From Roseateles chitinivorans (lineage in GTDB: Bacteria > Pseudomonadota > Gammaproteobacteria > Burkholderiales > Burkholderiaceae_C), in assembly GCF_002761755.1 (NCBI RefSeq), contig NZ_PEOG01000011.1, positions 62,001-126,000 of the forward strand: a stretch of 64,000 nucleotides of DNA, in the 5' to 3' direction. Below are positions 53,848 through 64,000 of this stretch, in pieces. Numbering within the stretch: the first letter of the stretch is position 1; each line of letters begins with the position of its first letter. Below the pieces are notes generated by a model. That model did not search any database. It was not told the origin of the DNA and saw only the letters and a list, made by a program, of their open reading frames with translations. The position numbers and the translations under genes were made by a program.

Positions 53848-56322
53848 TCAGCGGGCGAGGTTCGCGACGGCGGCGGCGGTCAGCGCTCCGCTGTAGATCC
53901 GGAAGTCCTGCATCCGCCCCTTGAAGAAGGGATCGCCCCCGTACTGCGAGCGTCCCAGCCAGTTCCGCGTCGTGTGGCCGAACTGATAGGGCGCCATCCA
54001 GATCTCGGGACTGGTGGCGACCGGTGAGCCGTCGACGTAAAGCGTGCCGACCGTGCCAGAGAGCGTGATGGCCACATGGGTCCAGCGGCCGTTGGGCGGA
54101 ATGGGCGCCGCCAAGGGCGAGGGCATCCAGAACTGATTGCGTGTGGACATGAGGCGCATCAGGCTGGGGACGGGTGGGCGTGTCGACTCCCGCGGGGTGA
54201 GCGCCATGTACGACACGTCGTTGGAGCCGAAATCGAAGAAGCGCGAACTGGCGCCGGTGTTGTCGCAGTAGACCCACATCGCCACCGTGTAGTCGCCCAG
54301 CGCCGACACCACGCCATCGACCAGGCGCACATGGGCGCGGCGGCCGTCGAACACGACGCAGGTGCTGCCGTTGCGCCCCTCGCCCCAGGTCGCGCCTTCC
54401 ATGAGCACGCCATATCGGCCGTTGCCGCTGAGGTCATCGGTGCTGCCGTTGAGCGGCAGATGCAGCCACAGTTCTCCAGGCACCGCCACGCGCAGGGTGT
54501 CCGCCCCGACCCGCTCGCCCTGGCCGGTGACGGCGCTGATGCGGTAGTACCAGGTGCCCGCAGCCGGTGCGTCGGTGTAGGTGCGCGGGTCGGTGACTCG
54601 CGCCAGGGTGGTGAACGGGCCGGCGGAGGAACTCGCGCGCTGCACCAGATAGTCCGTGGCGTCGGCGCTGCCCCACCACGACATCAGCACCTTGCCCTCA
54701 TGGAGGACGGCGCTCAGGCCGCTTGGCCGGGCGGGCGCGACGGGGTCACGGACGTAGAGCAAGGACCCCAAGCCCGGCGAGTCCCCACCGTCCACCCGTT
54801 CAGGACGCTGCTTGTTCACCATCTTCTGGGTCCACGGGGCCGACAGGCCTTTGCGGGCGACGTAATGGTTGAGGATGAGTTCCCAGCAGGGGCGGGGGTT
54901 GTCTCCACCGGACACCGTGGTGCTGGATCCGTGGACGCCGGCGTAGGGGGTGAAGGGCATCGGGTACGCGATGTAGTCGGGCGGCGGTCCGACCAGGACG
55001 TTGGTCTTCGCGACGTACTCCGCACCGGCGAGGAGGCGGTTGTTCCAGAGCCCGTAGAGGTCCTCGCCCTGGTTCCAGGCCATCTCGCACAGCATGCCGG
55101 CCAGCGCGATGCCAAGGGTCGAATGTCCTTGGTCGCGGTGGCTTTCCTGCCACTGGCCCAGGTAGCCGGGATGCAGGTAGTAGACGTTGTTGCCGTGCGA
55201 TCCACAGCCCCGGCCGTTCTTGTAGTAGTTGCTGGCCTCAGCGACGATGTCCGATCGGTCGCAGAACACGCCGATGGCATACATGCTGCAGACGTTCGCC
55301 AGGTCCCAGTTGGCCCAGTAGTGGGTGACCTTTCTGATCTCGGTGCCGTTGTGGTCGGTGAGGAACGCGTGGCACTCCGGATAGAACACGTTGAGCAGCA
55401 TGGTCTGGAACCGTGCGACGTCCTCCTTGGCCCAGCCCGGATAGCTGCGCATCACCTCGGCGGCATTGGCCCATTGGTTGCCGTAGAGGCCCGACGCCAG
55501 GTAACGATTGGAGTCGCCGGCCAGTCGCTTCAAGGTCGACGACCAGGCATTGAGGAACTTCACCGCGTCTTTCGCATAGGCCTCGTCGCCCGTGACCTTC
55601 CAGCGCAGCGCGAGGTGATACGCGCGCATCATGTCGGTGACCATCACCCAGAAGTTCTCGCCGGTTCCGCCGCGACTCACGACTTCCAGCGGTGAGGGCT
55701 TCACGCCCAGCTCGGCACGACGCGCGGCGAGCAGCAGGTTCCAACTGCCGAGCCAGGGCTGCCGGCCGGCAGCGACCTGATCGCGCATGCGCTGAAGGTC
55801 CGTCTGCGTATGAAGCAGCCCCGGATGGACCAGCCCGCCTGGCGCAGGTGCGGGCGCAGGTGCAGGTGCAGGTGCAGGTGCAGGTGCAGGTGCAGGTGCA
55901 GGTGCAGGCGCAGGTGCAGGTGCAGGTGCAGGCGCAGGTGCAGGCGCAGGCGCAGGCGCAGGTGCGGGTGCGGGCGCAGGCGCAGGCGCAGGTGTGGGCG
56001 CGGGTGCAGGCGCAGCCGGGGCGGGCGGCATGGGCTCGGTCGGGGCGGGAGCGGGCGCCGGAGCCGGGGCGGGCGCTGGAATCGGATCGTCGGGCCGAGG
56101 ATCCGGTGTCGTGTCGGGCGGCGGCGGCGTCCCGATGCCCGCCGCCGCTTCATCCGCTCCGCCGAGCAACGGGGTACCGGCCTCGCTGACCGGGCCGCCG
56201 CCGCATCCCGGCAGAAGCGGCAGGATCGGGAACAGGCCGACGCCCAAGGTCAGCAGGCGCCGGTGCGCGTCCGGAAAGTCGTCAAGGGCCGCGTGCTCCG
56301 CCCCGGGTTTGGATATCGTCAT
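53848..56322 (-). CDS. Lipoprotein: Ala-Pro repeat linker, alginate-lyase-like domain, FN3-like and LamG domains
   Basis: 824 residues. The N-terminus has RR then a hydrophobic segment ending in lipobox LLPGC (~36-40). A Pro/Ala linker (~78-160) with more than 25 AP units follows. The central ~165-510 region is an alpha/alpha-toroid of the alginate lyase/heparinase type (HPGLLHTQTDLQRMRDQV, THYWANWDLANVCSMYAIGVF, ESHRDQGHSTLGIALAG). Next is an FN3-like domain (~525-610), then a LamG-type lectin domain (~620-824: LHLPLNGSTDDLSGNGRYG, KGRMQDFRIYSGALT). Probably a surface-tethered polysaccharide lyase with a carbohydrate-binding module; the polymer is unknown. No transporter or other lyase nearby. 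Confidence 0.87.
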   Translation of the reverse strand: MTISKPGAEHAALDDFPDAHRRLLTLGVGLFPILPLLPGCGGGPVSEAGTPLLGGADEAAAGIGTPPPPDTTPDPRPDDPIPAPAPAPAPAPAPTEPMPPAPAAPAPAPTPAPAPAPAPAPAPAPAPAPAPAPAPAPAPAPAPAPAPAPAPAPAPAPAPAPGGLVHPGLLHTQTDLQRMRDQVAAGRQPWLGSWNLLLAARRAELGVKPSPLEVVSRGGTGENFWVMVTDMMRAYHLALRWKVTGDEAYAKDAVKFLNAWSSTLKRLAGDSNRYLASGLYGNQWANAAEVMRSYPGWAKEDVARFQTMLLNVFYPECHAFLTDHNGTEIRKVTHYWANWDLANVCSMYAIGVFCDRSDIVAEASNYYKNGRGCGSHGNNVYYLHPGYLGQWQESHRDQGHSTLGIALAGMLCEMAWNQGEDLYGLWNNRLLAGAEYVAKTNVLVGPPPDYIAYPMPFTPYAGVHGSSTTVSGGDNPRPCWELILNHYVARKGLSAPWTQKMVNKQRPERVDGGDSPGLGSLLYVRDPVAPARPSGLSAVLHEGKVLMSWWGSADATDYLVQRASSSAGPFTTLARVTDPRTYTDAPAAGTWYYRISAVTGQGERVGADTLRVAVPGELWLHLPLNGSTDDLSGNGRYGVLMEGATWGEGRNGSTCVVFDGRRAHVRLVDGVVSALGDYTVAMWVYCDNTGASSRFFDFGSNDVSYMALTPRESTRPPVPSLMRLMSTRNQFWMPSPLAAPIPPNGRWTHVAITLSGTVGTLYVDGSPVATSPEIWMAPYQFGHTTRNWLGRSQYGGDPFFKGRMQDFRIYSGALTAAAVANLAR
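55842..56016. repeat. Hexanucleotide tandem repeat coding for Ala-Pro
   Basis: Degenerate GGTGCA/GGCGCA units repeated about 28 times, encoding the AP linker on the minus strand. Because the unit is six bases, slippage would change linker length without shifting the frame. Confidence 0.9.
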
Positions 56323-56832
56323 TGCGGTGGATCTTGTTGAAGTGCGCCACGCTATGGCCGGCGTGCGCGGCAGTCATAACGGCGCCTGATCGCGTGGCTG
56401 ATCTCGCCACTTCGTCACGCAACCGGATGGCTTGGCTGGGCGCGGCTCACGCATCACGGCGGCGGCGCCGGCCACGTCGGGCCGCAGCGTCGCCATGGCG
56501 AGCCCCCTCTCTCGCGTCGTGCGACCCGCCTCGCGACCCCTCCCCGTGAGCCAGCACGACGTCGAGCCGCTTTTGGCGTCGATGACCGGTTGCAGCGGAA
56601 TGCCGGGCTACTCGAGTGTTCGCGCCGATTTAGCGTTAAATCGTTGCGGCGGGATGATAGGGCGGGCGCTGAATGCGGTGCCTCTGGAATTCGCTACATG
56701 AGGTAACGGCGCCGCAACAGGAATTACAGAAGTCGCGTCGAACGAGACGCCTTGCGACAGGACACGGACAGGGATCCGGCTGGCAAGCGGGTTGCCGTTG
56801 TTGGTGGGACCGATCTGACCCGGAGAACCTGC
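56323..56832. other. Intergenic region with dyad
   Basis: 510 bases between the lyase gene (minus) and the SnoaL-like gene (plus). It contains the dyad at 56626-56643. Open frames here lack Shine-Dalgarno sites and family features. Confidence 0.45.
56626..56643. promoter_or_regulatory. Perfect A/T-rich dyad
   Basis: CGATTTA-GCGT-TAAATCG, within a longer GCCG...CGGC context. Candidate operator or hairpin in the divergent region; no regulator can be named. Confidence 0.35.
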
Positions 56833-57174
56833 ATGTCTCACGCCCACAAATCGATTCTTGAGAAGGCGAACGCGGCCATCGTCAAGCGCGACTTCGAAGG
56901 ATTCCTGCAGTTCTGCACCGAGGATACCGAGTGGACTTTCGTCGGGGAGCGGACGCTCAGGGGCAAGGAGGCCGTTCGCAAGTGGATGGCCGACACCTAT
57001 CGCGAGGCCCCCGAGTTCGACGTCCATCGAATGGTGGCCGAGGGCGACTTCGTCATTGCGATCGGCGAGATCACGCTCAAGGACGACAAGGGGGAAGCCT
57101 CCCGGCATGAGTACTGCGACGTCTGGCGCTTCCGTGATGGCCTGTTGGCCGAGCTGCGCGCTTTCGTCGTTTAG
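56833..57174 (+). CDS. SnoaL/NTF2-like protein
   Basis: 113 residues from the ATG at 56833, with GGAGAA seven bases before it. The small cone fold of the ketosteroid isomerase/SnoaL group: KANAAIVKRDFEGFLQFCTEDTEWTFVGERTLRGKEAVRKWM, in segments, and YCDVWRFRDGLLAELRAF. Such proteins bind or isomerise small hydrophobic molecules. Substrate unknown. Confidence 0.87.
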   Translation: MSHAHKSILEKANAAIVKRDFEGFLQFCTEDTEWTFVGERTLRGKEAVRKWMADTYREAPEFDVHRMVAEGDFVIAIGEITLKDDKGEASRHEYCDVWRFRDGLLAELRAFVV

Positions 57175-57269
57175 CGCCCTGGAGGCGCCCACCGAGCCCG
57201 ATCGACCTGACAACGGTCGGAATCATCGGACGCAGCCATCGATATCCGCAGCGGTCGTCGCCTCCGTGA

Positions 57270-58061
57270 TCAGCGCCTGTCGAGCCGAAACGACGCCCGC
57301 GTCTCGACCGCCGGCGCCACTTCCACGCTTTCATCCTTCAACGCAACACCGGTCACCTGACGGGCCCGCGCTTCGTTGAGCAACCACGCCAGCCGCGCCG
57401 CCGCGGCTTTCGGCGCCAATCCTTCCGGCCGCACGTTGGAGATGCAGTTGCGCTCCGCGTCCACGCGGCCGGGGCGAGGCGCCCAGGTGACGTAGACGCC
57501 CATGCTGTCGGGGGAGCTCAATCCAGGGCGCTCGCCGATGAGCACCACGACGAGCTTCGCTCCCAGCGCTTGACCGATCGGATCGCCGATCGCAACGCGC
57601 GCCTGACGGGCGATGGCGACGGGCGACCAACGCCAGCCGTCGGCGAGCAGCGGCCGGAGCGCTTCGACGAACGGGACCGCATGCCGCTCGATCGCCAATG
57701 CGGACAGGCCGTCGGCGACGACCAGCGCCAGATCCGGCGGCGGCGCCACCTCGCGCGCGGACAGCACGGCTGTCGACCGGTCGTCGAGCCGTCGACCGAG
57801 ATCCGGTCGCTGAAGGTACGCCGCCCGATCCGCGGCGGCACTGTGCAGATCGAGCGTCTCCAACCCCGCCTTGTTCAGGGCGGCCGCGAGCGCCACGTGA
57901 TCCAGCTCGCGATGCACCGCGTCCCGCGCCTGCGCATGGGCCAACTGGAACGCCAGGTGCGCCGCTGTCGGCTGACTGACGCCCGCTCGCCCCAGACCGA
58001 TCCGCGCCGGCGTGTGGCGCCGCAGCGAGTGCCAGGGATTGGGAGTGATCGCGTCGCTCAT
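57270..58061 (-). CDS. eutC: Ethanolamine ammonia-lyase small subunit
   Basis: 263 residues. PWHSLRRHTPARIGLGRAGVSQPTAAHLAFQLAHAQARDAVH, VVADGLSALAIERHA, VVLIGERPGLSSPDSMGVY and ERNCISNVRPEGLAP (all EutC landmarks) are present. With EutB it forms the adenosylcobalamin-dependent enzyme that converts ethanolamine to acetaldehyde and ammonia. It starts ten bases after eutB. Confidence 0.96.
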   Translation of the reverse strand: MSDAITPNPWHSLRRHTPARIGLGRAGVSQPTAAHLAFQLAHAQARDAVHRELDHVALAAALNKAGLETLDLHSAAADRAAYLQRPDLGRRLDDRSTAVLSAREVAPPPDLALVVADGLSALAIERHAVPFVEALRPLLADGWRWSPVAIARQARVAIGDPIGQALGAKLVVVLIGERPGLSSPDSMGVYVTWAPRPGRVDAERNCISNVRPEGLAPKAAAARLAWLLNEARARQVTGVALKDESVEVAPAVETRASFRLDRR

Positions 58062-58071
58062 GGCGTCTCGC

Positions 58072-59475
58072 TCACGACGATGGCAGCAAGGCAGCGAAGG
58101 CCGGGGACATGGCGTCGACCAGATGCCCCGGCGCGCCGGGTCGCGCGATGCGCATGCGTTCGAGCCAGCGCTCGAACTCCGGCGCGGCGCGCAAGCCCAG
58201 CACCCGCCGGGCGTACAGCGCGTCGTGGAACGAGGTCGTCTGGTAGTTGAGCATCACGTCGTCCGAGCCCGGGATGCCCATGATGAAGTTGCATCCCGCC
58301 ACGCCCAGCAGCGTGAGCAGCACGTCCATGTCGTTTTGATCCGCCGCCGCATGATTCGTGTAGCAGATGTCGCAGCCCATCGGCAGGCCCAGCAGCTTGG
58401 CGCAGAAGTGGTCCTCCAGCCCGGCCCGGATGATCTGCTTGCCGTCGTACAGGTATTCCGGCCCGATGAACCCGACCACCGTGTTCACGAGCAGCGGCTC
58501 GAAATGCCTCGCCACCGCGTAGGTCCGGGCCTCGAGGGTCTGCTGGTCGCAACCGTGGTGAGCGCCGGCGGACAGCGCGCTGCCCTGGCCGGTCTCGAAG
58601 TACATCACGTGGTCCCCACGCCGGCCGTCGTCGAAGACGGCGCCCCGCGCCAGCGACATGGCTGCCGCGCGGGCTTCGGCCAGCAGCTTCAGGTCGACGC
58701 CGAAACTGCGGTTGGTCGCTTCCGTGCCGCCGATGGACTGGAACACCAGATCGACCGGCGCGCCGCGCTCGATGCACTGCATCGTGTTGGTCACATGCGT
58801 GAGCACGCAGCTCTGCGTGGGGATCTCGAAGCGCTCGATGACCTCCGCCAGCAGGCGCAGCAGATGCGCGACCTGGGTCACGTTGTCGGTGGCGGGATTG
58901 ATGCCGATGACCGCATCGCCGCTGCCGTACATCAGACCGTCGAGCACGCTCGCGGCGATCCCGCTGGCGTCGTCGGTCGGATGATTCGGTTGCAGGCGCG
59001 TGGACAGCCTGCCCGTGAGTCCCAGCGTATTGCGAAAGCGCGTGACGACCTGGCACTTGCGCGCGACCAGGATCAGGTCCTGGTTCCGCATGATCTTGCT
59101 GGTCGCAGCCACCATCTCGGGCGTGAGGGCGGGCGCCAGGCGCGTGAGCGCCGCGGTGTCCGCCGCGTCCGAGAGCAGCCACTCGCGCAACCCGCCGACC
59201 GTCAAGTGGGCGATCGGCTGGAAGGCCGCGGCGTCGTGGCCCTCGACGATGAGCCGGGTGATCTCGTCGTCCTCGTACGGGATCAGGGCCTCGCTGAGGA
59301 AGGTCTTCAGCGGCAGATCGGCCAAGGCCATCTGGGCGGCCACGCGTTCCTGCTCAGACCCGGCGCAGACGCCGGCGAGCCGGTCGCCCGAACGCTCCGG
59401 TGTGGCCTTGGCCATCAGCTCACGCAGGCTGTCGAAACGGTAGCTGATGGCGCCGACGCGCTGGGAAACATTCAT
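58072..59475 (-). CDS. eutB: Ethanolamine ammonia-lyase large subunit
   Basis: 467 residues, AAGGAGG before the ATG. Carries EutB landmarks: NPATDNVTQVAHLL, QSCVLTHVTNTMQCI, FQSIGGTEATNRSFG, YFETGQGSALSAGAHHG and MGCDICYTNHAAADQNDMD. It holds the active site and binds B12. No ethanolamine permease, aldehyde dehydrogenase or microcompartment gene is present, so this is the short eutBC type. Confidence 0.97.
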   Translation of the reverse strand: MNVSQRVGAISYRFDSLRELMAKATPERSGDRLAGVCAGSEQERVAAQMALADLPLKTFLSEALIPYEDDEITRLIVEGHDAAAFQPIAHLTVGGLREWLLSDAADTAALTRLAPALTPEMVAATSKIMRNQDLILVARKCQVVTRFRNTLGLTGRLSTRLQPNHPTDDASGIAASVLDGLMYGSGDAVIGINPATDNVTQVAHLLRLLAEVIERFEIPTQSCVLTHVTNTMQCIERGAPVDLVFQSIGGTEATNRSFGVDLKLLAEARAAAMSLARGAVFDDGRRGDHVMYFETGQGSALSAGAHHGCDQQTLEARTYAVARHFEPLLVNTVVGFIGPEYLYDGKQIIRAGLEDHFCAKLLGLPMGCDICYTNHAAADQNDMDVLLTLLGVAGCNFIMGIPGSDDVMLNYQTTSFHDALYARRVLGLRAAPEFERWLERMRIARPGAPGHLVDAMSPAFAALLPSS

Positions 59476-59546
59476 CGCTGCCTCCTTGCGTCCAGCTTAA
59501 CCGTGTCCCTGTCCGATCGTGTGACGGGCGTCCCGCTTGCGGTGGC

Positions 59547-60626
59547 TCAGTCCTGCGACGGCGGCCGCTCCGTCCGGCCGTCCGCATGCCGCGCGAATCG
59601 GTCCTCCTGGTCTCCGTGCACCGGCGCCGGATCCGGCCACGGCCAGCCGCCGAACTCGGTGCGACGGTAGTCCTCGAAGGCCTGACGCAGCTCCTGCTCG
59701 GTGTTCATGACGAAGGGGCCGTACTGCGCCACCGGCTCACCGATGGGACGGCCCTGCAGCATCAGCAACTCGGCAGGTGCTTCGCCATTGGTGAGCACGA
59801 CGTCGACGCCCGCCCGCACCTCGAGGGAATGGCCGACGGTCACGGGCTCGTCGCCGATCGTGATGCGGCCGCCGGCGAAGAAGTACAGCTTGCGTCGCGT
59901 GCCGTCGCCCAGCGCCGCAGGCAAGGTCCATTGCGCACCGGGCTCCAGGCGCAGCGTCCACATGGCCAGGTCCGAATGCAGCCGCGAGCCCCACGAGTCC
60001 GGCGGCGGCGCGAGCGGCTTGGTCACCGTCGCGCCGGCATGAGCGGCGTCCGGCAGGGCGCCCGCGATGACCACCACCTCCGTCGCGCGTCCGGCGTCGT
60101 CGACGAAGGTGTGCCGCGGGATGTCCTGCGACCAGAACATCGTGAAGTGCGGCTCCACCATCTTGCTGTCCGCGGGCAGGTTGAGCCAGATCTGGAACAG
60201 CTCCAGCGGGTTGGGACGGTCGGTGTGCAGCAGCGGGAACATCTCCGCGTGGACGATGCCCTTGCCGGCTGTCAGCCACTGCACGTCGCCGCCGCCGAAG
60301 CGCGCGCCGGCGCCCAGCGAATCGGAATGGTCGATGCGGCCCCGGCGCACGATGGTGACGGTCTCGAAGCCGCGGTGCGGGTGGGCGGGGAAGCCGGGCA
60401 CCTGCTGGCCGTGATACATGCTCCAGCCGTCCTTGCGCGAGAAGTCCGAGCCCATCTGCCGGCCCGCCAGCAGCGAAGCGTCCGGGCCGTACCGGCCGTT
60501 GCCGCGCGGATAGGCGTCGTCGTGGTGGACGCAGAACAGGAAGGGGTCGACCGTGTCCCAGGGCATGCCCAGGGGCTGGACGGAGAGGACGGGCGAGGCG
60601 GTGAGGTCGGTGCGGAGGGTGGTCAT
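59547..60626 (-). CDS. Pirin-family cupin protein
   Basis: 359 residues from the ATG at 60626. First cupin with metal ligands H82, H84 (AHPHRGFETVT), H126 and E128 (GIVHAEMF), as in pirins. The second cupin is degenerate. Some pirins have quercetinase activity, others act as redox-linked regulators. It lies 71 bases upstream of eutB on the same strand and might share its transcript. Confidence 0.92.
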   Translation of the reverse strand: MTTLRTDLTASPVLSVQPLGMPWDTVDPFLFCVHHDDAYPRGNGRYGPDASLLAGRQMGSDFSRKDGWSMYHGQQVPGFPAHPHRGFETVTIVRRGRIDHSDSLGAGARFGGGDVQWLTAGKGIVHAEMFPLLHTDRPNPLELFQIWLNLPADSKMVEPHFTMFWSQDIPRHTFVDDAGRATEVVVIAGALPDAAHAGATVTKPLAPPPDSWGSRLHSDLAMWTLRLEPGAQWTLPAALGDGTRRKLYFFAGGRITIGDEPVTVGHSLEVRAGVDVVLTNGEAPAELLMLQGRPIGEPVAQYGPFVMNTEQELRQAFEDYRRTEFGGWPWPDPAPVHGDQEDRFARHADGRTERPPSQD

Positions 60627-60699
60627 GGCGGGGTCCCCAAGGGCCCTCACCCTAACGCGAAATCGTGCATCGTGCTGGGGGCATGCTGGAAGGCGGCGG

Positions 60700-61272
60700 T
60701 CACTCCAGTCGTGGACCACTGATGGACGCCGTCCGCCGCAATGCCTGCCCCCGGGTGCTGCGATACATCCGCATCGACCAAACCAGCAGCCCCCCGCCAG
60801 CGCCGCCGAACCCGACCGCGAAGAGCGACCAGAAGCCCAGCACTGCCCAGCGCACGCTGCGGTCCAGCACCGCCTCTTGCGGGCGTTCTGGATTGACGTA
60901 GGCGGTCAGCCGCCCTCCGGACTGAAGAATCCGCTCCAGCCGCCTGCCCAGTTCGAGATTGAAGTCGGTGACGTTGTCGGTACCCGCGACGATGGTCGCA
61001 CGCCTCCCTGTGTGTTGCACCCCGTCGATCTCGTAGCGGTACAACGCGCGCACACCGTAGGCTCGCCCGCCTTTGCCGTTCCGGGTCAGGAGTTCGGCCT
61101 CGACCAGCTGCGCATGCACCGGTTGCCACGACCGCATGCGCCATCCGTCGTAGAGCATCGGCCCGATCGCCGCGAACAGGAATATCAGCCCCACGATCGT
61201 GAACGGCAGCGCGAACAGCGCCATCGCTATCCACGACCGGGGTGAGGGTCGACGTCTGGAACGGGCGACCAT
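60700..61272 (-). CDS. DUF3592-family membrane protein
   Basis: 190 residues from the ATG at 61272. Membrane segments at ~14-36 and ~143-165 enclose a beta-rich domain (QPVHAQLVEAELLTRNGKGGRAYGVRALYRYEIDG ... GGRLTAYVNPERPQEAVLDR, in segments) typical of DUF3592. Function unknown. Confidence 0.83.
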   Translation of the reverse strand: MVARSRRRPSPRSWIAMALFALPFTIVGLIFLFAAIGPMLYDGWRMRSWQPVHAQLVEAELLTRNGKGGRAYGVRALYRYEIDGVQHTGRRATIVAGTDNVTDFNLELGRRLERILQSGGRLTAYVNPERPQEAVLDRSVRWAVLGFWSLFAVGFGGAGGGLLVWSMRMYRSTRGQALRRTASISGPRLE

Positions 61273-61506
61273 GGCGATGAGTGCCCTTCTTCGAATGGAG
61301 GCAATGACAGGGCGGAAGGCGTCCGCCTCCGCGGCAAGGCATTGTGAAGGCCGCCGCGCGGGCGCCGGGCATCGCCCCCGTTTGAATGGCCGCCGCACGG
61401 TCCGGTTGTTTTGGTTTCACCACGCTCCAACCTCGGCGAGGTAGACCAAACAACGACTTCGGCGGGTTCGCTGCGCGGTGCTCCTGACCGGTCGCCCAAC
61501 AAATCC

Positions 61507-64000
<2,494 letters not shown>

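Noticed and set aside
56608..57213. Minus-strand open frame opposite the SnoaL-like gene
   Set aside because: The plus-strand gene has a Shine-Dalgarno and a recognisable fold; the antisense frame has neither.

Overview
The window comes from a very GC-rich Gram-negative bacterium. Gene content (CysB-type LysR regulators, sulfate permease operon, BON lipoproteins, H-NS family protein, M13 and M3 peptidases, gyrB) points to the Betaproteobacteria, order Burkholderiales, most likely a Roseateles/Mitsuaria-like genus. That placement is from family knowledge, not from a search. Nearly every real gene has long open antisense frames because of the GC content, and these were discarded. No rRNA, tRNA, insertion sequence or CRISPR array was found.

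Layout. 1-4.7 kb: 3' part of a giant kinase/AAA/GAF/PAS/GGDEF signalling protein. 4.7-7.0 kb: two periplasmic solute-binding proteins, the second a sulfate-binding protein. 7.0-12.9 kb: an accessory island holding an RNase A-like polymorphic toxin and its CdiI-type immunity gene, a non-coding block with a long hairpin and short direct repeats, a subtilisin-family protease, a small protein that resembles the protease's own prodomain, and a secreted coiled-coil protein. 13-22 kb: a sulfur regulon on the minus strand (TonB receptor, two CysB/Cbl regulators, cysA-cysW-cysT, second sulfate-binding protein). 22.5-24.2 kb: GAF protein, receiver protein, glycosyltransferase. 24.4-28.2 kb: dioxygenase plus ABC transporter operon for organosulfur compounds. 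28.5-31.1 kb: cystathionine beta-synthase and a gamma-lyase/synthase. 31.4-39.4 kb: NhaR-type regulator, BI-1 protein, GST, acetyltransferase, oxidoreductase, M3 peptidase, DUF2242 lipoprotein. 39.6-43.5 kb: an envelope-stress-like module of two BON lipoproteins around a NarL-type two-component system and a single-domain receiver. 43.7-57.2 kb: phytase-esterase-like lipoprotein, M13 peptidase, H-NS-like protein, GntR and Lrp regulators, acetolactate synthase, small metabolic proteins, and a lipoprotein lyase with an Ala-Pro repeat linker. 57.3-61.3 kb: eutC-eutB, pirin, DUF3592. 61.5-64 kb: gyrB, running off the right edge, so dnaN/dnaA and oriC probably lie just outside.

How it works together. 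Inorganic sulfate (two binding proteins, CysTWA), organosulfur compounds (dioxygenase and ABC operon) and reverse transsulfuration (CBS and gamma-lyase) form one sulfur-acquisition block, probably under the two CysB-type regulators. Repeated upstream motifs support this: one 13-mer lies 77 and 76 bases upstream of the starts of the first sulfate-binding protein and the TonB receptor. The toxin/protease island sits inside this block and looks acquired. The most unusual element is the subtilase with a separate prodomain-like partner gene, which may be a protease-inhibitor pair.
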